From Bacteroidota bacterium (GTDB lineage Bacteria > Bacteroidota > Bacteroidia > Bacteroidales > Paludibacteraceae): a DNA stretch of 7,721 nt. The translations under genes and the position numbers were made by a program. Of this stretch, positions 1 to 6,744 are shown one piece after another. The notes below the pieces were generated by a model. That model worked only from the letters and a program-made list of their open reading frames with translations. It had not been told where the DNA came from and did no database searches. Numbering within the stretch: position 1 is the stretch's first letter; each line of letters opens with the position of its first letter. The stretch lies in the NCBI GenBank assembly GCA_022709605.1, contig JAKLIM010000168.1:1-7721 (forward strand). Direction: 5' to 3'.

Positions 1-331
1 AATTGCTTCAATAGATTTTTACAAAAAAGTATTGCGACAGGAAGAAGCTAATTTTTTGAAAGCTTCGAAAGAACAATACACTTTGAATGTTGAAAATAAA
101 AAAGCGGATATTACAAAAATTTCAAATCTTATTAAAGATAAAAGTCAGAAAATTCAACTTTTGACCGATGAAATTCGTGAGCATCAAAAAAGTCAGGCCG
201 AACTGACCGAATATATTAATGTGGCTGAAACGAAGATTAAAACTACCGAGAATAATTTTCGATATTCACTCGAAGATTTAAGCACGCAAATGGAAAATGA
301 TTTAAATAAATTAAAACAATATATAAAATAA
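1..331 (+). CDS. C-terminal end of a coiled-coil protein of unknown function (5' end outside window)
   Basis: The reading frame is open from base 2 to the TAA at 329-331 with no stop, so the gene begins upstream. The TTG at 32 is only an internal leucine codon. About 109 residues are visible. They are highly charged, rich in Lys, Glu, Gln and Asn, with leucine and isoleucine spaced as in a long helix or coiled coil (for example KISNLIKDKSQKIQLL followed by ETKIKTTENNF). No membrane segment, cysteine or catalytic motif is seen. The stop lies six bases before the next ATG, so it is probably co-transcribed and cotranslated with the membrane coiled-coil gene, and the two products may interact. 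I do not recognise the family. It could be another PspA-like or structural helical protein, but the visible part is too short and low in complexity to decide. Confidence 0.8.
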   Translation, partial: IASIDFYKKVLRQEEANFLKASKEQYTLNVENKKADITKISNLIKDKSQKIQLLTDEIREHQKSQAELTEYINVAETKIKTTENNFRYSLEDLSTQMENDLNKLKQYIK

Positions 332-337
332 TAAACG

Positions 338-1354
338 ATGGAAAATAACACAACAAAAAGCTTTTGGAAAAGGCCTGAAGGTGCTGTAGGTAAAGTTGGA
401 TTGGTGGCAATGCTTGGTGGTTTGGGCGTATTATTGTACAAACTACTTCCTTTTTTAATCACGCTCACACAAAATTTGCTGCACTTTTCATTCTTGCTTT
501 TAGGTTTGGGTGCACTGATATATATTGTATTGGATAAAAAAGTGCGTAACCTTGCATTTTTCATGTACAAATCGTTTATACGCTGGCTCACGGGTTTATT
601 TATCGAAATAAATCCGATAGGAATTCTTAAAAGTTATATGGATGACCTCAGAGAAAACCTGAAAAGCATGAGCAAACAAATGGGCGTTGTGAAAGGTCAA
701 ATGCAGCGTTTGAAACTGCTTATGGACGAAAATCTGAAACACATTGAGAACAATCTGAAATTAGCGAGTAAAGCAAAAGAGACAGATAAACAAGCAATTA
801 TGGTACTTAAATCGCGCAAAGCCGGTCGGTTAAAAGAATCGAACATGCGTTACGATGAACTCTATAAAAAACTTGAATTACTTTACCGCGTACTTTTGAA
901 AATGTACGAAAACTCTGAAATCATGCTTGAGGACATTGAAGATCAGGTATTGGTTAAAGAGCAGGAACGCAACGCAATACGGGCGAGTCATTCGGCCATG
1001 AAATCGGCCATGAATATAATTGCCGGCAATGGCGACAAACGCGAAATGTTCGATCAGGCGCTGGAATCGATTGCCGATGATGTAAGCTCGAAAATTGGCG
1101 AAATGGAACGATTTATGGAAATGTCGAACAGTTTTATTCAATCCATCGATTTGCAAAATGGCGTTTTCGAAGAAGAAGGCATGCAACTGTTAGAGAAATG
1201 GGAAAAAGAAGGTGTATCGTTGTTATTGGGCGATGAAAAAGATTTGCTAATCAATAAATCGAACAGTGATACGGACCACATTGATTTTAATAAAATAAAA
1301 GAAACACCACAAAAACCAAGAAGTAACCAATACAGTGAACTTTTTAATATTTAA
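338..1354 (+). CDS. Membrane-anchored coiled-coil protein with PspA/IM30-like layout
   Basis: This is a 338-residue protein of no firmly recognised family. Two hydrophobic segments lie at about residues 18-43 and 46-65, followed by basic and amphipathic residues 66-95 (KKVR, then FFMYKSFIRWL). From about 96 to 290 it is almost entirely helical and charged. The order of features there resembles PspA/IM30: a lysine-rich region with an Ala/Lys stretch, a long heptad region, a conserved-looking IRASHSAMKSAMNIIAGN block, then an acidic helix ending in EKWEKE. PspA proteins bind the inner face of the cytoplasmic membrane and protect it under stress, but lack true transmembrane helices, so this would be a permanently anchored variant. 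The last 35 residues are polar and probably disordered. It is followed 12 bases later by the binding-protein gene. The gene itself is certain; the PspA link is pattern-based and moderate to weak. Confidence 0.85.
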   Translation: MENNTTKSFWKRPEGAVGKVGLVAMLGGLGVLLYKLLPFLITLTQNLLHFSFLLLGLGALIYIVLDKKVRNLAFFMYKSFIRWLTGLFIEINPIGILKSYMDDLRENLKSMSKQMGVVKGQMQRLKLLMDENLKHIENNLKLASKAKETDKQAIMVLKSRKAGRLKESNMRYDELYKKLELLYRVLLKMYENSEIMLEDIEDQVLVKEQERNAIRASHSAMKSAMNIIAGNGDKREMFDQALESIADDVSSKIGEMERFMEMSNSFIQSIDLQNGVFEEEGMQLLEKWEKEGVSLLLGDEKDLLINKSNSDTDHIDFNKIKETPQKPRSNQYSELFNI

Positions 1355-1366
1355 TTTATAAAAGAA

Positions 1367-2899
1367 ATGGCAACAGCAAAATTAACACCACTATCGAAAC
1401 TCCTGATCACTTTATTAGTTGTAGGAGGAATTGGATTTGCACTTTATAAAGTGAGTGGAAACAAGAAAATTAAAGAAAGTTTTGGAAGTAAAGAAACTAC
1501 CGAAGAAGTTTCGGACGATGTAATTAACATAGGTGTTGTAACCTGGGGCGGATATGCCGGAGGTCAATATTTCAACGAAGGTTTTAAAGCCAATGAGAAA
1601 TCAAGATTTTTTACCGATTATGGTTTTAAAGTAAACTTTGAAGTGCTCGACGATTTCGAAGCATCGCGCGAAGCATTCAAGAATGGAAAAGTTGATTTGC
1701 TTTGGGCTACAATCGATGCCTTGCCTACCGAAATGGAAGGTTTAGCGCAATTCGACCCACAGGTAGTTTTTCAGGCCGACTGGAGCCGTGGTGGCGATGC
1801 ACTTGTAGCACGTCGCGGCTTAAACACCATCAATGACCTGAAAGGAATGAAAATTGCAGTTGCGCCAATGACTCCTTCACATTCATTCCTGTTGTGGATG
1901 TTGGAAGCAGCTGATTTGACGGTGAAAGATGTAAAAATAGTGGAGGTGCCGAGCGCCATTGATGCCGCTGATGCATTCAAAACCAATAGCGTTGATGCCG
2001 CCGTGGTTTGGAGTCCCGACGATAAAGATTGTGTGACGAAAGTTCCGGGAGCCAGAATTCTACAGAGCACCAAAAATGCATCGCACATTATTGCCGATGT
2101 ATTTATTGCTAAGAAAAAATACATTCAGGAAAACAAAGCAAAACTTCAGAAATTGTACGAAGGTTGGATGATTGGCGCTTCGGAAATTAATCAAAATGAA
2201 GCGAATAAGAAAAAAGCTTCGGAAATTTTGGCCGAAGGATTGAACCAACCTGCTGATTTTTGCCTGGATGCTATAAACAATGTTCGCCTGGCTTCACACG
2301 GTGACAATATGGATTTCTTCGGATTAAATCGCGATTATACAGGCGTTACGGGCGAAGAACTTTACAACAAAATGAAAATCAAGTACAACGAGGTTGGCTA
2401 TAATACAGCCAATGTGCGTAGCTGGAGATTAGTTGCATCTGACGTTGTGAATGGCGTAACCCTTTCGGGCGAGCAACACAACAGTGAAGCTGTTAAAACA
2501 TTTGAAGCTACCACGAAAGAAGATGTTGATGCTGAAGCACTTTCGAGTAAAAAAGTAACAATTTCATTCCGCAGTGGCGAATATACACTCGACGAAAATT
2601 CGATGCAGATTATTGATTTGCAATTCACCGGAATAGCTAAGGCTTTTGCAAATGCTAAAATCAGAATCGAAGGAAATACCGACAATGTGGGCTCGCGCCA
2701 AACAAATATAAGTTTGTCGAAACGCCGCGCGCAATCCGTTGCCGATTACCTGATTTCGAAACACAATATGCCGGCTAACCGATTCATTATTGTTGGAAAC
2801 GGACCCGATAAACCGGTTGCAGGTTGCGAAAACAGCGATACAGAAGCTTGCCGTTCGAAAAATCGCAGAACTGATTTCGAAATTATTGCAAACGAATAA
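1367..2899 (+). CDS. Membrane-anchored ABC solute-binding protein fused to a C-terminal OmpA peptidoglycan-binding domain
   Basis: This 510-residue protein would capture a solute in the periplasm for the permease and ATPase encoded just downstream, while holding on to the cell wall. Residues 8-28 form one hydrophobic segment with no lipobox cysteine and no clear AxA cleavage site, so it is probably an uncleaved inner-membrane anchor. A linker follows. From about 53 to 340 the sequence has the type 2 binding-protein pattern of the NMT1/TauA group: INIGVVTWGGYAGG, then GKVDLLWATIDALP, LKGMKIAVAPMTPSH and VDAAVVWSPDD. Residues 397-508 are an OmpA-C domain. It has NTDNVG with Asp439 and LSKRRA with Arg454, which match the spacing of the Asp and Arg that bind diaminopimelate in OmpA, and a closing KNRRTDFEI. 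ATG 1367 is preceded by an A-rich stretch and gives the complete anchor. The substrate cannot be read from the sequence; nitrate, sulfonate, thiamine-precursor or phosphate-type ligands are all possible. Confidence 0.93.
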   Translation: MATAKLTPLSKLLITLLVVGGIGFALYKVSGNKKIKESFGSKETTEEVSDDVINIGVVTWGGYAGGQYFNEGFKANEKSRFFTDYGFKVNFEVLDDFEASREAFKNGKVDLLWATIDALPTEMEGLAQFDPQVVFQADWSRGGDALVARRGLNTINDLKGMKIAVAPMTPSHSFLLWMLEAADLTVKDVKIVEVPSAIDAADAFKTNSVDAAVVWSPDDKDCVTKVPGARILQSTKNASHIIADVFIAKKKYIQENKAKLQKLYEGWMIGASEINQNEANKKKASEILAEGLNQPADFCLDAINNVRLASHGDNMDFFGLNRDYTGVTGEELYNKMKIKYNEVGYNTANVRSWRLVASDVVNGVTLSGEQHNSEAVKTFEATTKEDVDAEALSSKKVTISFRSGEYTLDENSMQIIDLQFTGIAKAFANAKIRIEGNTDNVGSRQTNISLSKRRAQSVADYLISKHNMPANRFIIVGNGPDKPVAGCENSDTEACRSKNRRTDFEIIANE

Positions 2900-2904
2900 T
2901 CGCT

Positions 2905-3873
2905 ATGTATTCAAAAAATAAACTTTTCGATTTACGGGGTGAAATTTCACCCCGTACTGATATTATGCTCCAGATAGTAGGGGCTTTAATTGTATTCGGA
3001 CTTTGGTGGTTGTTTAGTTTTGTAACAACCAAAACCAACATTACCCAGATTGATGAACATCAATTAACATCAATGAATATCAAAATAAGCAACAATAAAT
3101 ATTACAGTAACGATTCGCTTTTGGTTGCCGATTTTGATAAACTTGTTAAGCTTGAAAGCACTGAACTTCAACAATATGGATTGAAACGCATCAAAGTAAC
3201 CAGTTTGCCTTCGCCCATCGCAGTTGTAATGGCCATTCCCGAAATGTTCGTAAAAGACAACCTGATTGGCAACATTTTTAAATCGATTAAATTAAATGTT
3301 TACGGTTACATTATTGCCATCATTATTTCAATTCTTGCAGGCTTTGTTTTGGGTTTAATTCCCCTTTTTAGAGGACTTTTCAGCCGCATTATCGATGCCG
3401 GACGTTTTATTCCGTTGACGGCTGTGACCGGAATTTTCATTCTTTGGTTGGGCATTGATAGCGAAATGAAAATTGCATTCCTGGCCTTCGGTATTTTGGT
3501 GTACCTTATTCCGGTAGTTGTTCAACGAATTGATGAAGTACAATCGGTTTACCTGCACACGGTTTACACGCTTGGCGCAACTGCCTGGCAAACAGTGAAA
3601 TCGGTTTACATTCCTTATGTGATGAGTAAACTTATCGATGACATTCGGGTTTTAACAGCCATTTCGTGGACCTACATTACTATTGCCGAAATGCTAAATA
3701 AAAGTGGTGGTATAGGCGAATTAATATGGGAAGCAAAACGCCAGAGCAGTCTCGAAAAAGCATTTGCTGTATTGATGATTATTGTAATTATCGGAATCAT
3801 TCAGGACAGACTTTTTGTAGCGTTGAATCAGGTTTTATTTCCTTATAAAATGACCGAAAACAAAAAAATATAA
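2905..3873 (+). CDS. NitT/TauT-type ABC transporter permease with extra periplasmic insertion
   Basis: This is the inner-membrane channel subunit of the importer. Residues 20-40 form a first membrane helix (IVGALIVFGLWWLF). From Leu101 the sequence follows the TauC/SsuC pattern: SLPSPIAVVMAIPEMF, a glycine-rich helix around AGFVLGLIPLF, and several further helices. The cytoplasmic EAA-type coupling loop is at about 215-245, with LGATAWQTVKSVYIPYV and Gly224 at the conserved position; this loop docks on the ATPase. AEMLNKSGGIGELIWEA is also typical of the family. At 322 residues it is longer than the usual 250-280. The excess lies mostly at residues 42-98, a polar stretch between helix 1 and the LPSP motif that should face the periplasm, where the binding protein sits. 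The gene starts 5 bases after the binding-protein stop and ends 2 bases before the ATPase ATG. A 24-bp perfect palindrome lies at codons 10-18. Confidence 0.93.
   Translation: MYSKNKLFDLRGEISPRTDIMLQIVGALIVFGLWWLFSFVTTKTNITQIDEHQLTSMNIKISNNKYYSNDSLLVADFDKLVKLESTELQQYGLKRIKVTSLPSPIAVVMAIPEMFVKDNLIGNIFKSIKLNVYGYIIAIIISILAGFVLGLIPLFRGLFSRIIDAGRFIPLTAVTGIFILWLGIDSEMKIAFLAFGILVYLIPVVVQRIDEVQSVYLHTVYTLGATAWQTVKSVYIPYVMSKLIDDIRVLTAISWTYITIAEMLNKSGGIGELIWEAKRQSSLEKAFAVLMIIVIIGIIQDRLFVALNQVLFPYKMTENKKI
2933..2956. repeat. 24-bp perfect palindrome in the 5' part of the permease gene
   Basis: The half-site TACGGGGTGAAA is followed directly by its exact reverse complement, 28 bases after the first base of the permease ATG. 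In DNA it could be a dimeric protein-binding site. In mRNA it would form a GC-rich hairpin of about ten pairs just inside the permease coding sequence, where it might slow translation, protect an mRNA end or set the ratio of binding protein to permease. There is no following U-run, so it is not a standard terminator. By chance a palindrome of this length is expected roughly 0.0005 times in this much random sequence. The symmetry is certain; the function is unknown. Confidence 0.9.
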
Positions 3874-3875
3874 TC

Positions 3876-4682
3876 ATGGTAAAATTTAACGACGATCCGA
3901 TTCTACCGAATATTATTGAACTAAGAGATATTTGTCAATCGTACGATAACGGAAAAACGAATGTAATTGAAAAACTTGATTTGCTGATCGAAGATAAGCC
4001 TTTGCAAGGTCAATTTGTAGTTTTACTTGGCATGTCAGGTTGCGGCAAGAGTACTGTGTTGCGGTATATTGCAGGTTTGCAACAACCTACATCAGGTACC
4101 GTTTTGGTCAATAACAAACCAACCGGTCACGATAATCGGGTAAGCATGGTTTTTCAACAATATTCTTCACTTCCCTGGTTAAGTGTATTGGACAATGTGG
4201 CATTGGGATTGAAATTTAAAGGCGTAACGAAAGAAGAACGCAATAAAAAAGCCCTGGAAATGATTGAATGGGTTGGATTAAAGGGTCATGAGAAAAAATA
4301 TGCCCAATATCCGATTCTTTCCGGAGGTCAGTTGCAGCGCGTTGCCATTGCCCGAAGCCTGATGTCGAATCCTGAGATTTTATTGATGGACGAACCTTTT
4401 GGTGCTTTGGATGTGGAAACCCGCCAAAGTATGCAAAGCTTATTACAGGATATTTGGTCAAAATTCCATACCACCATCGTTTTTGTAACGCACGATGTTG
4501 CTGAAGCGGTTTATCTGGCCGATGACATTTATATTCTTAAAAAATCGCCATCGCATATTGTGGAACACATAGCGGTTGATTTACCTTTGAATCGTACGCA
4601 TGAAATTAAGAAATCGTCGCGGTTTATTGAGTTGCAGCGCGAAGTAGAGGAAAAACTAATGGACACGCTCAAAAAAGCATAA
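3876..4682 (+). CDS. ABC transporter ATP-binding protein, NitT/TauT (TauB/SsuB) type
   Basis: This 268-residue protein is the cytoplasmic ATPase that powers the adjacent permease. All expected motifs are present and intact: Walker A GMSGCGKST at 52-60, the Q-loop in VFQQYSSLPWLSVLDNVALG, the ABC signature LSGGQ at 148-152 followed by LQRVAIARSL, Walker B LLMDEP at 169-174 with the D-loop FGALD, and the switch histidine His206 in VTHDVAEAV. FQQYSSLPWLSVLDNV and PFGALD are characteristic of the nitrate/taurine/sulfonate importer group. The length fits the family, with no added regulatory domain such as the C-terminal domain of MalK. The ATG is two bases after the permease stop, indicating translational coupling. 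It should be catalytically active. Substrate specificity cannot be inferred from the ATPase. Confidence 0.96.
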   Translation: MVKFNDDPILPNIIELRDICQSYDNGKTNVIEKLDLLIEDKPLQGQFVVLLGMSGCGKSTVLRYIAGLQQPTSGTVLVNNKPTGHDNRVSMVFQQYSSLPWLSVLDNVALGLKFKGVTKEERNKKALEMIEWVGLKGHEKKYAQYPILSGGQLQRVAIARSLMSNPEILLMDEPFGALDVETRQSMQSLLQDIWSKFHTTIVFVTHDVAEAVYLADDIYILKKSPSHIVEHIAVDLPLNRTHEIKKSSRFIELQREVEEKLMDTLKKA

Positions 4683-4693
4683 AACTGTTTCGC

Positions 4694-6562
4694 ATGTTTA
4701 CAAAATCAGTTCAGGAAATTGCATCGCTATATCCGGGTGAAAATATTGAGGTTGGTGATAATATTTCTCCCGATCAAATAATTCAGTTCACTGAATTATT
4801 TAAACAATTCGATTTAACAACCGAAGATGTTCATTTGGTAATTTTCGATAAAAACAACAATCCACTTGTTGTAATCACCGATTTAAATATATTCTATTTA
4901 CACAATCAATTGCCTGATTGTGTAAAAATTACAGATTACAATCCTTTACAATTGAAAGGATTGTTGTCTGATAATCAAGTGGATATTATTAATAAAATAA
5001 CTGATTTGATAAATAATAAAAAAAACGAACATAGAAAAACGCTGGACAGTTTTGTAAATAAAATCAAAACAATTGTTGATGCAGATAAGCAAAATTTTGA
5101 AAATAAGTCCTTGTTTTTCGATGGCAAATACATTGAGTTGCTCCTTCACGAATCGGAAGAATTAATCAAACTTTGTAATGCGCTGAACAGCGATGAATTG
5201 TTTATTCGCAGCGTAAATTTAGTTTTCGACGGTGCAAATCAGGTAATGAATGGCTACAAAGCGGAACATTTGCTTATCTTCGACATTATAAAAGCCTACA
5301 AAGATGTAATTACCACCGAAAACGAAAAAACCAGATTCACGCTGGCGTATTTTTTCGAACGGTTAAAAGGAAATGATTTTGCAAAGGGAATCAGCGTTCA
5401 ACGGTTGAACGAAATGACCACCAAACAATTTTTTATTGATAATGTAGAAAAAATAAAAAATGCCAATATCCTGAGTATTGATCAGGCATACAAAGATCAA
5501 TATCTGCTCACCACCCTTCTGCATCGCATCGATCATAACTTATTTCTGAAAACCGGAAACCTCATTTACCGGTTCGCTTCGATTGTAGTGAAAGGCGATA
5601 ATGTTATTAATGATCAGGAAAAGCAAGCGTTGAAAAAAGTATTGGAGAAAACATCTCATCCGGCTGTTTCAACTGAATCGGACAAGTTGACACAACAAAT
5701 TCCGGAAGGCGATACGCTCGAAATTGTGATGAATGAGTTGAAAAGTCTGATTGGTTTGGAAGAAGTTAAAAAAAGCATTGACGATTTTATCAATTATCTG
5801 AAAATACAGAAAATAAGAAAAGAAAAAGGACTCGAAAATGTGCAGACTTCGCTTCATGCTGTATTTTTAGGCCCTCCCGGAACGGGGAAAACAACGGTTG
5901 CACGTTTGCTCGGACGCATTTATAAACATTTGGGCTATTTACAAAAAGGTCATTTGGTGGAGACCGACAGAGCAGGAATGGTGGCCGGTTTTGTGGGACA
6001 AACGGCAATTAAAGTAAACGAAATTGTCAATACGAGTTTGGACGGTGTTTTGTTTATCGACGAAGCATATTTGCTTGTGGTTGATAATGGCGACAGGGAT
6101 TTTGGCAGCGAAGCCATTGATACACTGGTAAAACGAATGGAAGACAACCGCGAAAAATTAGTGGTTATAGTTGCAGGATACACCGAGCCAATGAAAGAAT
6201 TCATCGAGTCGAACCACGGATTGCGCTCTCGTTTTAGCCGTTATTTTGTTTTCGATCATTTTTTGCCTTTGCAGCTCCTCGAAATAATGAAAAGTTATTG
6301 CAAAAAATCAGATTTCACATTGACCGACGAAGCTGCCGATAAATTATTGGATACCTTTGAAATGCTGTACGAAAAGCGCGATGAAAGTTTTGGAAATGCC
6401 CGTGTGGTCCGAAACATATTTGAGCGCTGCATTCAACATCAGGCCAATCGATTGGTAGCAATTCCGAACCTCACCAACGAACTTCTCCAAACACTTGAAG
6501 CTGAAGATATTCCCGAACCGAAACTGACGGTTGAACAGGTTTTTTTAACGAAAGAGAAGTGA
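4694..6562 (+). CDS. CbbX/SpoVK-type AAA+ ATPase with long N-terminal region containing a TerB-like motif
   Basis: This 622-residue cytosolic ATPase probably remodels a partner protein using ATP. Residues about 350-600 are one AAA+ module: LKSLIGLEEVKKSI entry helix, Walker A GPPGTGKTT at 393-401, a pore-loop-like AGMVAGFVGQT, Walker B GVLFIDEAYLL with Asp456 and Glu457, sensor 1 around VIVAGYTEPM, arginine-finger region LRSRFSR at 510-516, and sensor 2 GNARVVR at 567-573. This pattern is typical of the CbbX/SpoVK group, which includes Rubisco activase CbbX. The first 340 residues are helical with no membrane segment. VVKGDNVINDQEKQALKKV near 298-316 resembles the D-x-x-I-x-x-x-E pattern of TerB-like domains found in tellurite and stress gene clusters. 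It starts 11 bases after the ATPase stop and appears to be the last operon gene. The AAA+ call is firm; the TerB resemblance rests on one motif. The client protein is unknown, but the coiled-coil and ABC proteins are candidates. Confidence 0.93.
   Translation: MFTKSVQEIASLYPGENIEVGDNISPDQIIQFTELFKQFDLTTEDVHLVIFDKNNNPLVVITDLNIFYLHNQLPDCVKITDYNPLQLKGLLSDNQVDIINKITDLINNKKNEHRKTLDSFVNKIKTIVDADKQNFENKSLFFDGKYIELLLHESEELIKLCNALNSDELFIRSVNLVFDGANQVMNGYKAEHLLIFDIIKAYKDVITTENEKTRFTLAYFFERLKGNDFAKGISVQRLNEMTTKQFFIDNVEKIKNANILSIDQAYKDQYLLTTLLHRIDHNLFLKTGNLIYRFASIVVKGDNVINDQEKQALKKVLEKTSHPAVSTESDKLTQQIPEGDTLEIVMNELKSLIGLEEVKKSIDDFINYLKIQKIRKEKGLENVQTSLHAVFLGPPGTGKTTVARLLGRIYKHLGYLQKGHLVETDRAGMVAGFVGQTAIKVNEIVNTSLDGVLFIDEAYLLVVDNGDRDFGSEAIDTLVKRMEDNREKLVVIVAGYTEPMKEFIESNHGLRSRFSRYFVFDHFLPLQLLEIMKSYCKKSDFTLTDEAADKLLDTFEMLYEKRDESFGNARVVRNIFERCIQHQANRLVAIPNLTNELLQTLEAEDIPEPKLTVEQVFLTKEK
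4897..4926. repeat. Inverted repeat, 12-bp arms with 6-base loop, inside AAA+ gene
   Basis: TTTACACAATCA at 4897-4908 is matched exactly by its reverse complement at 4915-4926 across the loop ATTGCC. It lies at about codons 68-78 of the AAA+ gene. The arms are AT-rich, so chance is more likely than for a GC-rich repeat, but a perfect 12-bp arm with a short loop is still uncommon. No U-run follows. A second stem-loop follows 11 bases later. Confidence 0.85.
4938..4964. repeat. Second inverted repeat, 10-bp arms with 7-base loop, inside AAA+ gene
   Basis: ACAATCCTTT at 4938-4947 is matched exactly by AAAGGATTGT at 4955-4964 across the loop ACAATTG. Together with the repeat at 4897-4926 it makes a pair of consecutive potential mRNA hairpins about 200-270 bases into the AAA+ gene. 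There is no terminator-like U-run. It may be an RNA-processing or stability element, or a chance product of AT-rich coding sequence. Confidence 0.8.
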
Positions 6563-6687
6563 TATTTTTTAGATATTCAATAAATTTAATTTTTGTTAAA
6601 AAAATATTAATTGTAAAATGGAATACAAATTAGTTTGAGAAATAATAATGGAACAGTCATGTTTTAAAAAAATCAGAATGAAAACAA

Positions 6688-6722
6688 AACACCCGATAAA
6701 AATATATTTTTTATCGGGTGTT
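6688..6722. terminator. Bidirectional rho-independent-type terminator hairpin between convergent genes
   Basis: AACACCCGATAAAAA at 6688-6702 pairs perfectly with its reverse complement at 6708-6722 across the loop TATAT, giving a 15-bp stem with a GC-rich base. On the plus strand it is followed by CTGTTTCCTCTT. On the minus strand it is followed by GTTTTGTTTTC. It lies 22 bases past the stop of the minus-strand secreted-protein gene and 125 bases past the stop of the AAA+ gene. It can therefore serve both transcripts, with the closer and more T-rich fit to the minus-strand gene. Confidence 0.85.
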
Positions 6723-6744
6723 CTGTTTCCTCTTAATTTTAATA

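Noticed and set aside
32..331. A 99-residue gene starting at TTG 32
   Set aside because: The frame is open to the window edge with similar coiled-coil composition, so the TTG is internal and the gene is partial.
193..591. Minus-strand open frame of 132 residues
   Set aside because: It lies antisense to two well-supported plus-strand coding regions and has no recognisable motifs; its hydrophobic stretches mirror the sense genes. Other antisense frames inside the operon were rejected for the same reason.
992..1015. Tandem 12-base repeat (TCGGCCATGAAA then TCGGCCATGAAT)
   Set aside because: Only two units, encoding SAMKSAMN in a helical region; ordinary local duplication is enough to explain it.
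1367..4682. Naming the importer as a nitrate, taurine or sulfonate transporter
   Set aside because: The permease and ATPase belong to that broad family, but no substrate-defining residues or metabolic neighbours are visible, and the OmpA fusion argues against copying the name.
6562..6608. Possible terminator right after the AAA+ stop
   Set aside because: Only A-T pairs, about nine of them, with a loop of nearly 30 bases; too weak compared with the hairpin at 6688-6722.
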